Source: JAQVYB01 sp964490935
GTDB lineage: Bacteria > Verrucomicrobiota > Kiritimatiellia > RZYC01
Length of the DNA stretch: 64,000 nt
Assembly: GCA_964490935.1 (NCBI GenBank)
Contig: CAZBEO010000005.1
Coordinates: forward strand, 1-64,000
Direction: 5' to 3'
The position numbers and the translations under genes were made by a program. Below, in pieces: positions 8,111-15,139 of this stretch (positions are counted from its first letter, which is position 1; each line of letters opens with the position of its first letter). A model generated the notes under the pieces. The model had not been told where the DNA came from. It saw only the letters and a program-made list of their open reading frames with translations, and ran no database searches.

Positions 8111-8615
8111 CATAACAGGCTTCTAACTTTTTTTCGGATGCCGCCCCAGAAGTCCGAAAAGTCACCATTCCGTCTTTGGTAATAATGAAAATATCAGCGA
8201 CCTTGGGTTTGTAACTGAGCGCCTCACAGATTTCTCCGCTCCAATCCATCATGACCGGATAATCGATTCCACTTTTGAATAGCCCGCGAATCATCGGTTT
8301 CAATAATCCCGGAACGCCCTTCAGATTGGCGATGCCACAGATATCAACCTGATCGGTATAGCGTTTATAAAAAGGAGTAACCCAGTCTTCCAACTGATCC
8401 GAACCTTTTCGATCAGCCAACGCAAAGATGCTTGCCCGGCTTTTGGGAAAGACCTGTTCATGCGTTTTCTTGAACTGGTCATCCAACACGAAGTCTTTAA
8501 CCTGCATTTGATTGGCGACTGAATGCTGCACTGGTTTATCGCCAAATGAGGCGCATACCAGTAGTAGAAAATAAAAGAGCATATGTTTATAGCGAACAAT
8601 CATGGTGAATTTCAT
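7977..8615 (-). CDS. Exported redoxin/thioredoxin-fold protein without a CXXC motif
   Basis: The 212-residue protein has an N-terminal signal-like segment (residues 10-24, MLFYFLLLVCASFG) and then a thioredoxin-like layout: VKDFVLDDQFKKTHEQVF, SRASIFALADRKG, DYPVMMDWSGEICEAL and IFIITKDGMVTFRTSG. No CXXC is present and the usual peroxidatic Cys position is not Cys, so redox activity is doubtful. It is transcribed against the carotenoid genes. The last 45 or so residues, rich in Glu, Pro, Ser and Thr, are read from the strand opposite the end of the CruF-like gene. The start at 8615 has AGGAAAG upstream. Confidence 0.6.
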   Translation of the reverse strand: MKFTMIVRYKHMLFYFLLLVCASFGDKPVQHSVANQMQVKDFVLDDQFKKTHEQVFPKSRASIFALADRKGSDQLEDWVTPFYKRYTDQVDICGIANLKGVPGLLKPMIRGLFKSGIDYPVMMDWSGEICEALSYKPKVADIFIITKDGMVTFRTSGAASEKKLEACYVIVDALLADEETEERAPAESKDVPQQGSVPQTSESTFGEPTQES

Positions 8616-8701
8616 CCTTCTTTCCTGATTAAGTCTAGCTATACTAATTCGTAGATCGCCTTTTGCAAGACGAACATGAATAAAGCGGGAGTTACTAAAA
8701 C

Positions 8702-9694
8702 ATGGCTAAACATGAATGGACGCTGGACGAATGGAAAGATCTTGAAGCCGAGATCAATGTGAACTTAAAAGCCAGCACCACAGATTCTGATGCTCGGAAG
8801 GTCATCACACGGCATGCCCGTCATGTAATGAGAAACTATACAACCGGTTTTTTCATCGTGAGTCGTTTTTTGCCAAAGATCAAACGAGATGATGTCGAGC
8901 TCATCTACGCCGCAGTCCGCTATCCCGACGAGGTCGTCGATACCTTTCCTATTTCTGACGAAAAGAAACGGGAACTTTTGACCCGTTGGAGAACGGCTTA
9001 TGCAGAGGCCATGCAATCCGAGTCAATAACCAGTAATCTTGGCAAAGATATTCCACCGTTCATCGCGGCATTTGCTGACCTGGCCAAACGGCACAAGATA
9101 CCGGCAGAACACTATGTATCTTTTCTGGATGCCATGCAGTTCGACATTGCTCCTCAACCATTTGAAACGCTCGATGACTTGATTGATAAGTACATTTACG
9201 GCAGCGCCATTGTGGTGGGTTATTTTTTAACCTATGTATACTCTGCCTCATCACCGGGTGCATTTGATGACGCCTTAGAAAGTGCCCGCAATCTGGGTAT
9301 CGGCCTTCAACTGACCAACTTTCTGAGGGATATTCAGGACGATGCGCGGCGCGGGCGCGTCTACCTGCCACAGGACCTGCTACGGGCCCATGGCATTCAT
9401 CAGTTCAACCCGGAAGATACTGAACAGCAGGTTCTCCTGAAATCGGTTGTTAAAGCAATGACCCATATTGCGGATACCTATTACGAAAAATCTTTCCAGA
9501 CCCTGAATGCCTTTCATCCAGACAGCCGGATTGCCATAAAAGCCTGCATCGATGTGTATCGGATGCTCAACACTCGGATCGCCGAAAGTGATCTGGGGAT
9601 CAACCACCGGGAAAGCGTTCCCATGATGGAAAAACTCAAACCCCTGCCAGCGAGCAAATTCTGGAGAATTCCGCTGGCGTATATGGTGCCTTAA
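8702..9694 (+). CDS. crtB: Phytoene/squalene synthase family protein (CrtB)
   Basis: The 330-residue protein carries both aspartate-rich motifs of the head-to-head prenyl synthases: DEVVD near residue 80 and FLRDIQDDARRGRVYLP near residue 200, with the membrane-facing YIYGSAIVVGYF between them. With a C20 supplier upstream it would make phytoene; with C15 it would make a C30 product. The start at 8702 follows GGGAG at a slightly long distance. The next desaturase gene begins two bases after its stop, so the two are translated together. The intergenic gap to the divergent redoxin-like gene (8616-8701) must hold its promoter. Confidence 0.9.
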   Translation: MAKHEWTLDEWKDLEAEINVNLKASTTDSDARKVITRHARHVMRNYTTGFFIVSRFLPKIKRDDVELIYAAVRYPDEVVDTFPISDEKKRELLTRWRTAYAEAMQSESITSNLGKDIPPFIAAFADLAKRHKIPAEHYVSFLDAMQFDIAPQPFETLDDLIDKYIYGSAIVVGYFLTYVYSASSPGAFDDALESARNLGIGLQLTNFLRDIQDDARRGRVYLPQDLLRAHGIHQFNPEDTEQQVLLKSVVKAMTHIADTYYEKSFQTLNAFHPDSRIAIKACIDVYRMLNTRIAESDLGINHRESVPMMEKLKPLPASKFWRIPLAYMVP

Positions 9695-9696
9695 TT

Positions 9697-11184
9697 ATGA
9701 GAACAGAACGTACAGATCAAAAAGCGCTGGTGATCGGCGGGGGCTTAGGTGGCCTGAGTGCCGCCATACATCTACAGCTCAAGGGCTTTGATGTTACCCT
9801 GCTGGAAAAAAACAAAACGGTGGGCGGGCGCGCCAATCGGATCGAAATAGAGGGATTCCATTTTGATACCGGCCCCTCCCTGCTCAACTATCCGTGGGTC
9901 TTTAAAGAACTGTTCGAAGCGGCCGGAAAAAAGATGACGGACTATATCAAGCTGATTCAGGTTGACCCATCCATCACCTTCCATTGGCCAGACCAGAAGA
10001 CCTTTACCCTATCATCGCAGATCACCACCTTGATAAAAGAGTGCGAAAAAATGGAGCCCGGAGTAACATCAAAGCTATTCGCATTTCTCAGCGATGCAGA
10101 ATGCAAATACCGCTTTTCATTCGACAAACTGGTGCTGACCAATGAAGACAATCCAATCAAATGGGTACTCAGCCTGAAACCCAGTGAACTGTTAAAAATG
10201 GGGGTATGGCATTCGCTCAACAAGGAACTTTCGCGCTTTTTCAAAAGCTCCTACCTGTGCGAAGCATTTGGCTCCTACGCCATGTATCTCGGCGGCTCCC
10301 CGTGGGCACTTCCTGGTCTCTTTTCCATCTTGCCCTATGGCGAACTCGCCTATGGGCTCTGGCTTCCGGAAGGCGGTATTTACGGTATGGTTCAGGCTAT
10401 TGAAAGGCTCGCGAAAGAGGTGGGTGTAAAAATTCAAACAGAAACCGAGGTGAAAAGTATTACCACCAAGGACCGTATAGTTACCGGGGTAGAACTGCAG
10501 GACGGCACAGCCATCGCCTGCCCGATTGTTGTGTCCAACGTCGATGTGCCGCAAACACAAGCCACCCTGCTCAATGATCCTCATTATAAAAAACCCAAGG
10601 TTCCCAGGATGACCTGCGGGGTAATCACACTCTACTGGGGCATTCGCCATCAATCCACCGGCCTGCCGCATCACTCCATCTTTCTGCCAAAAGACAGCCG
10701 GACCAGCTTTGGACAGTTGTTGAATGATGAAATAATTCCGGATGAAATCCCGTTTTATATCAGTCTGGCCTCGGAAACCGATGCTTCATTGGCTCCGGAA
10801 GGACATACTAGTGCCTTCGTACTTGCTCCAGTTCCACTGATTTCACAGTGGGGCGAAGACTGGGATACCGCCATTGCATCCATCAAAACAAAAGTATTTG
10901 AGCGTCTTAAGCATCACGGCATTTCACTAACCGCGGAAGACATTATCGTTGAACGGGTATGGACTCCGGTTGAATGGCGCGAGCAATACGGGCTGCATGA
11001 CGGCTCCGCATTCGGTGCCGCCCATCATATGTTTGAAGTCGGCCCCTTCCGTTCCAAAAATTATGACAAGCAGCTTAAAGGGCTGTATTACGTCGGGGCC
11101 AGCACGACACCCGGCACCGGCATGCCCATGGTCGTACTCGGTGGAAAAATGACCGCAGAAAGAATCTGTTCCCATGTTTTGTAA
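9697..11184 (+). CDS. crtI: Phytoene desaturase (CrtI family), second copy
   Basis: The 495-residue flavoprotein has the N-terminal FAD motif ALVIGGGLGGLSAAIHL, the FHFDTGPSLLNYPW segment and the C-terminal VGASTTPGTGMPMVVLGG. It directly follows crtB, the usual partner of the first desaturase, which suggests conversion of phytoene to a coloured acyclic carotene. It is clearly a diverged paralogue of the gene at 5896, not a recent copy. The last eleven bases overlap the following hydrolase gene. Confidence 0.92.
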   Translation: MRTERTDQKALVIGGGLGGLSAAIHLQLKGFDVTLLEKNKTVGGRANRIEIEGFHFDTGPSLLNYPWVFKELFEAAGKKMTDYIKLIQVDPSITFHWPDQKTFTLSSQITTLIKECEKMEPGVTSKLFAFLSDAECKYRFSFDKLVLTNEDNPIKWVLSLKPSELLKMGVWHSLNKELSRFFKSSYLCEAFGSYAMYLGGSPWALPGLFSILPYGELAYGLWLPEGGIYGMVQAIERLAKEVGVKIQTETEVKSITTKDRIVTGVELQDGTAIACPIVVSNVDVPQTQATLLNDPHYKKPKVPRMTCGVITLYWGIRHQSTGLPHHSIFLPKDSRTSFGQLLNDEIIPDEIPFYISLASETDASLAPEGHTSAFVLAPVPLISQWGEDWDTAIASIKTKVFERLKHHGISLTAEDIIVERVWTPVEWREQYGLHDGSAFGAAHHMFEVGPFRSKNYDKQLKGLYYVGASTTPGTGMPMVVLGGKMTAERICSHVL

Positions 11185-11914
11185 AACCTACGGCAACGGC
11201 CCTCAGCTCTACCTGGCCTTTCACGGTTGGGCAGGAGACCACCGCGAGTTTGCCGCCATAGCATCAAGGCTTCCCGAAGCCGCGACCTGGATCAGCGTAG
11301 ACCTCCCCGGATATGGTGAATCTCCGACTCCGGCGGACTGGAGCGTCGCATCGATTATCCAGCAGATGGATGAGGAACTGGATGAGGTATATGAGCGCTA
11401 TACCAACATCACACTGGTGGGTTTCTGCAGCGGCTCGATTTTTGGTGTGGAACTAGCTAAAAGGCGCCCTGAGGCATTCAAGCGCATCGTTATGATCGAT
11501 CCATTCGCCTTCCTTCCTTGGTACTTCCGTATTTTTACGCTGGGTGAATTCGGAAGGAGGGCCTATGCATCAACCTTCATGAGTGCCACAGGACGAAAAA
11601 TAACAGACCGGATTCTTTCATCCATGCAGACATCCGATGCTGACTTCACCGCAGCCTTTAAAGATGCAGATCATGAGCTGATACAAAATTATCTCCGACT
11701 CTTCTCTCAACTGGACGGACCATCCGTCTTTTCAGCATTTGATATCGAGGTGGAAATTGCACTGGGTGAAAAAACCTTCGGAGCCGTCAAAAAATCGGTC
11801 AAGAAAATCAAACAGCAATGGCCCGAGGCTCCCGTTCATGAACTGCTCCGCACAGGTCACCTGCCCCTGGTTAAAGGGGCTCGGGCATTGCGAAAAATTA
11901 TCTTTACTCCATAA
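11174..11914 (+). CDS. Alpha/beta-hydrolase fold protein with a Cys at the nucleophile position
   Basis: The 246-residue protein shows the fold's oxyanion segment FHGWAGD near residue 17, the nucleophile elbow LVGFCSGS near residue 82 and a terminal GHLPLVKGA with the catalytic His near residue 228. The elbow normally reads G-x-S-x-G; here the nucleophile position is Cys. The gene overlaps crtI by eleven bases, so it is part of the carotenoid operon. A role in acyl transfer to, or hydrolysis of, a carotenoid ester or glycoside would fit but is a guess. A relic of a second copy of its 3' end lies at 14243-14292. Confidence 0.75.
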   Translation: MFCKTYGNGPQLYLAFHGWAGDHREFAAIASRLPEAATWISVDLPGYGESPTPADWSVASIIQQMDEELDEVYERYTNITLVGFCSGSIFGVELAKRRPEAFKRIVMIDPFAFLPWYFRIFTLGEFGRRAYASTFMSATGRKITDRILSSMQTSDADFTAAFKDADHELIQNYLRLFSQLDGPSVFSAFDIEVEIALGEKTFGAVKKSVKKIKQQWPEAPVHELLRTGHLPLVKGARALRKIIFTP

Positions 11915-11917
11915 TTT

Positions 11918-12025
11918 TTCCAATGATTGGAACTTTTTTCAGTGAATCTTCCAATCATTGGAACTTTTCCGAGGCATTTTTCCAATGATTGGAAACTTTT
12001 TTAGCGTTTTTTCCAATGATTGGAA
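11918..12025. repeat. Array of four 15-bp palindromes at exact 31-bp spacing
   Basis: The palindromes are at 11918-11932, 11949-11963, 11980-11994 and 12011-12025; three read TTCCAATGATTGGAA and the second has C in the centre. Start positions differ by 31 bases each time, close to three turns of B-DNA. The spacers differ in sequence but are rich in T. The array begins three bases after the hydrolase stop. A further single copy with one change lies at 29751-29765. Confidence 0.9.
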
Positions 12026-12049
12026 AACCGAATACAGACCATTGCATCA

Positions 12050-12253
12050 TCATTTCTGATCCGGTTTCGATAAGTTTTCAGTAAGCAGGCGGCCATGGGG
12101 AGTCAACCGATACTTCTGCAAACGACTATTTGGTTTATCGGGAATAGTGTATTCGATAAGAACTCGGAGCATAGATAATGAATGGGCCCCCGGCTGGATC
12201 GATTCCACATACCGCCTAAATATCCCGGAAAACCAGCTTTCATCGATTTCCAT
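12050..12253 (-). CDS. Small hypothetical protein
   Basis: The 67-residue ORF starts with ATG at 12253 and reads MEIDESWFSGIFRRYVESIQ onward, ending in basic residues. I do not recognise it. The KYRLTPHGRLLTENL segment looks like the tail of a winged-helix or an integrase-like protein, so it may be a gene fragment. There is no obvious ribosome-binding site. Confidence 0.3.
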   Translation of the reverse strand: MEIDESWFSGIFRRYVESIQPGAHSLSMLRVLIEYTIPDKPNSRLQKYRLTPHGRLLTENLSKPDQK

Positions 12254-12300
12254 TTCAGCTTCTGTTTACGACCCCTATTCCTGTTAAAGTTATCGAAAAA

Positions 12301-12657
12301 TCATAGCAATAAATAATCCTGCAGGGTTGTTTTTCCGTAACGAATCATGGCACTACTATCCTTGATTTGCTTAGCTACTCTAGCCATTAACACTTTCACA
12401 CCAGGTGTTTTTTCTGGATCTGTCTGAGGCAATAAGCGAACAGTTAAGCTTGTATTCTTTTGTGATAACTGAATAAAGAAACTCTGGTTTTTAGAGTTCT
12501 CAATAGCCAAAGAATCGATCAGAATTATGTTTCCTGTTGCATTGATATACTTCTCTCCAAGTTTGAGAATGCCAGTGTCTATTTTTAAGGTTAGCGGTTC
12601 TATCATTTGAAAGAGCTCTGTTGTTACTTTGGCTTGTTCAAGCACGACATGCGGCAT
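12301..12657 (-). CDS. Hypothetical protein, 118 residues
   Basis: The frame is open to 12705, but the ATG at 12657 is preceded by AAAGGAG at good spacing, so I place the start there. The protein begins MPHVVLEQAKVTTELFQ and contains GNIILIDSLAIENSKNQSFF and a regular alternation of charged and hydrophobic residues, suggesting a soluble alpha/beta protein. No family was recognised, and no membrane segment or signal peptide is seen. It is transcribed away from the carotenoid genes, in the same direction as its neighbour at 12767. Confidence 0.55.
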   Translation of the reverse strand: MPHVVLEQAKVTTELFQMIEPLTLKIDTGILKLGEKYINATGNIILIDSLAIENSKNQSFFIQLSQKNTSLTVRLLPQTDPEKTPGVKVLMARVAKQIKDSSAMIRYGKTTLQDYLLL

Positions 12658-12766
12658 AACTTTTTCTCCTTTGCATAATTTACTTTTTGAATTAATTTGT
12701 GACATCTAACGTACCCATCAACAATGTCGAGACATTAGTTTCCATCTGAATGGGCATGCTGTGCAG

Positions 12767-13273
12767 TCATATATTCCGGCTGTCATATGCCCAATGCAGA
12801 AGAGCCTGTCTCTGGATGGGTCTGCATCTCAAATCTCCTTTGCAGCAGTGTTTCTTGAGCTGGGCTATGTGGCGTGTCATGCCTTTCCATCGCTTAATTT
12901 GTCGCAGGTCATCTTCCGAACGCCTACCCATATAGTATCGACAGTACCACTGGAACCACCCCCGGGGATCTTGATCCCATATCCATCCCTTCTCAATCCA
13001 GTAGGAGAGCGGTTTAGAGGCTCTCACCTTGAAATAATTAAGTTCAAAGTCTGCGTGCGATGGTGACAGCTTTGCACTACGGAACCAAGATTCGGGAAAC
13101 TCCTGGCGGCAATCTGTCATGTATTTTCCACCGAAGACACCCATCTGCAGCATTTGTTGCGGCGTACGTTCAGGAGAAAAGTCAGGATGAAAACAGCGAC
13201 CAGTAGGTTTGCTCAGCAAGTAACAATATCCTTGCTGCATTCGGTCGTTTACAGTGATCTCTTTTGGTTTCAT
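12767..13273 (-). CDS. Conserved hypothetical protein with GWFQWYCRYYMGRR motif
   Basis: The 168-residue protein is rich in aromatic and basic residues. Striking blocks are YCYLLSKPTGRCFHPDF near the N-terminus, MLQMGVFGGKYMTDC, GWFQWYCRYYMGRR near residue 110 and RQALLHWAYDSRNI at the end. I recall uncharacterised bacterial and fungal proteins with these same blocks, so it is a real conserved family, but its function is unknown. A GTG at 13285 is an alternative start. The many Cys, His and Trp residues may mean a cofactor or nucleic-acid contact, which is a guess. Confidence 0.7.
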   Translation of the reverse strand: MKPKEITVNDRMQQGYCYLLSKPTGRCFHPDFSPERTPQQMLQMGVFGGKYMTDCRQEFPESWFRSAKLSPSHADFELNYFKVRASKPLSYWIEKGWIWDQDPRGWFQWYCRYYMGRRSEDDLRQIKRWKGMTRHIAQLKKHCCKGDLRCRPIQRQALLHWAYDSRNI

Positions 13274-13430
13274 TTTTCTTGCCACATTCTGAATGATGTC
13301 TCTTTTGTTTACGAAAAGACAAAACGGCAGTCAAGATCATGTGTTGGCAAAATGGTATGAGTAATACAAGAGAAGAGAAAGAGGTCAGTCCCGGGTGTAC
13401 TATTTAGGAGTTTTAAACCTGCCAAGGAAG

Positions 13431-13499
13431 GCACGAAAAGCGCATGCGGGAGCGGCTCATGTGATGAGAAATGTCTATTGGCATGGGGCTAATACGTAA
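13431..13499 (+). pseudogene. Relic of a REP-associated (RAYT/IS200-like) transposase N-terminus
   Basis: In one frame these bases read ARKAHAGAAHVMRNVYWHGA and then a stop. This resembles the usual RAYT opening, a basic stretch followed by GAVYHVM. Only about 22 codons remain and the second half is unlike the family. It resembles the better-preserved remnants at 23955 and 24871. Confidence 0.35.
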
Positions 13500-13546
13500 A
13501 AATACAGCAGGTTGCAATCGTGCATTCAGGGGATTCAGTGGAGAAC

Positions 13547-14205
13547 TCAAGCGAAGAAACGCCTTCGGATCACGAGTAAGGCTGAGGTTCCGAGGAAAAG
13601 AAAAGATAGAGTCGCGGGTTCTGGTACCATGCCGACACTGCCGACACTGAGCTCATCGAGCTGCATAAAGAAATTGGCATCTTTAGCTCCATTGACATCC
13701 CAATGATTACCTTGAACAGTATAGCCGGTAATTGCCGAAAGATCTAAGCCTGCGGTGGTACCAGCCGTGGTGATATTCTCGTCACTGAAGTCGACCCATC
13801 CCGAACTGAAGGTGTCCTCATTAAAGAGGCTACTTGCAAAACTAAAATTTTCTTTCGTTCCATCTGCGTCGTAGAGGAGAATCTGAATCCACTCGGCTTC
13901 ATTTCCCGAAAACAGGCGCACGGTGAGTTGCAGTGCATTATTGCCCGATAGATCCAAAGATAATCCATTTGCATAGGCTCCGCCGCTGACCGTCAGAGTC
14001 CCGCAATAGATAGGACTTCCTGCCCGCAGACGGCACCATCGGTAAAGGACCGAAACTGGGTTGGATTGGACCACGACGCATTCAACGCAGTAGAATACGC
14101 AGAGGTTAATGGATTTGTGTCAGAAAAATCGGCAATGATTACACCAGCCTGAGATGCCAGACTACTCCAGAAAAAAACTAAACAAAGTACAACGAATCGA
14201 TTCAT
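13547..14205 (-). pseudogene. PEP-CTERM sorted secreted protein, frameshifted
   Basis: The 5' part (13993-14205) encodes a signal peptide (MNRFVVLCLVFFWSSLASQA) and the start of a beta-rich domain. The frame then shifts, around 14000-14030, to one that continues to 13547 and ends in a PEP-CTERM signal: VPEPAT, a hydrophobic segment and the basic end IRRRFFA. Such proteins are exported, cleaved and anchored by an exosortase and are often linked to exopolysaccharide. The middle domain, with WIQILLYDADG, resembles small carbohydrate-binding-like folds. The shift may be a real mutation or a sequence error. Confidence 0.75.
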
Positions 14206-14242
14206 ATGAAAGTCCTACTTTAGGAAGTAATAACGGTCAAGT

Positions 14243-14292
14243 CCTGATTAAAGGGGCGCGGGCATTGCGGAAAATCATCTTTACTCAATAAT
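14243..14292 (+). pseudogene. Relic of the 3' end of the alpha/beta-hydrolase gene
   Basis: Fifty bases match 11866-11915 with five differences. Read in frame they give LIKGARALRKIIFTQ and a stop, against LVKGARALRKIIFTP in the intact gene. Most differences are silent or conservative, so a second copy was probably once a working gene. Nothing of its upstream part remains; the frameshifted PEP-CTERM gene adjoins it. Confidence 0.65.
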
Positions 14293-14419
14293 CCCGCGAC
14301 AATCACTTCAGAACAACTGCACCACACGTACGGCATTAAAATACTCGGTGGTGGTTGTAGCACCAGCAATGAACATCTGCAGTACTTAGTGAAGGACCAG
14401 TACTAATCCATAGGCATGT

Positions 14420-15139
14420 TCAGCAATCGGCACGACGCCCATCGCCAATAATAGCTAAACGAAAAGGCCATCTTTTCAGTATCCGAATATGTTTATGACC
14501 AGATAATTGACAAACCAATTGTTGCAGTTCACTTATCCGAAAAGCACGCCGAATCGATATGCAACCATCTGATGCAATGAAGCCTCTAGGAAATAATAAT
14601 GGCGCAACCACCTTCCAAACGTAATAGCTGATTGCAGACCGCCGTAAATCATCAAAAACAAAACGCCGCACATCACTCTGCATGAGGCCGTTCAGAAAAA
14701 TTTTGATATCGGCATCTGGGAGATGATGGAGTAAGTGGTTGCCAAAGACATAGTCAAAGCCTGCCCATGCCTGGGGATCTAGTGCATCCGCATGTCGACA
14801 AATTACACCAGGATGATCAGCCAGCTGTTCTTGTGCAAAGGCCAGCACTACAGGATGAGAGTCAAGGGCTTCCACACATAGCGACAACCCTCTTTGATGC
14901 GCTTCTTCTACAAGCCACAATGCAATATCTCCACCACCACAACCCACATCAAGAAGTCGGTACGAACGCGCTGGTTGACACGCCATATCATCCAACACCC
15001 ATTTTGAAAGCAGGCTCCGATAATTTGAAAAATGCCGATTCAACCTTTTAAAGTGCTGGAGTGTCTTTCGCAATTGTTCCGTATCACACTGAAGATCATC
15101 CATAGCCTCATCTAGTAAAGCTCGACACGTGAAGTTCAT
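14420..15139 (-). CDS. Class I SAM-dependent methyltransferase of the type III PKS cluster
   Basis: The 239-residue protein has the SAM-binding motif I as RLLDVGCGGGDIALWL near residue 60, an acidic residue after the second strand (CVEALDSHP) and FDYVFGNHLLHHLPD as motif IV. I chose the ATG at 15139 because it overlaps the stop of the preceding gene as ATGA, which implies translational coupling; the frame itself is open further upstream. Methyltransferases next to type III polyketide synthases methylate the phenolic or quinone product. The substrate is inferred from context only. Confidence 0.82.
   Translation of the reverse strand: MNFTCRALLDEAMDDLQCDTEQLRKTLQHFKRLNRHFSNYRSLLSKWVLDDMACQPARSYRLLDVGCGGGDIALWLVEEAHQRGLSLCVEALDSHPVVLAFAQEQLADHPGVICRHADALDPQAWAGFDYVFGNHLLHHLPDADIKIFLNGLMQSDVRRFVFDDLRRSAISYYVWKVVAPLLFPRGFIASDGCISIRRAFRISELQQLVCQLSGHKHIRILKRWPFRLAIIGDGRRADC

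Noticed and set aside
11918..12025. CRISPR array
   Set aside because: The units are 15-bp palindromes with 16-bp spacers, too short for CRISPR, and no cas gene is present.
14319..14405. Possible small thioredoxin-like fragment (IKILGGGCSTSNEHL)
   Set aside because: One frame resembles the start of a redox-disulfide protein, but there is no start codon, only one Cys of the usual pair and fewer than 30 codons.
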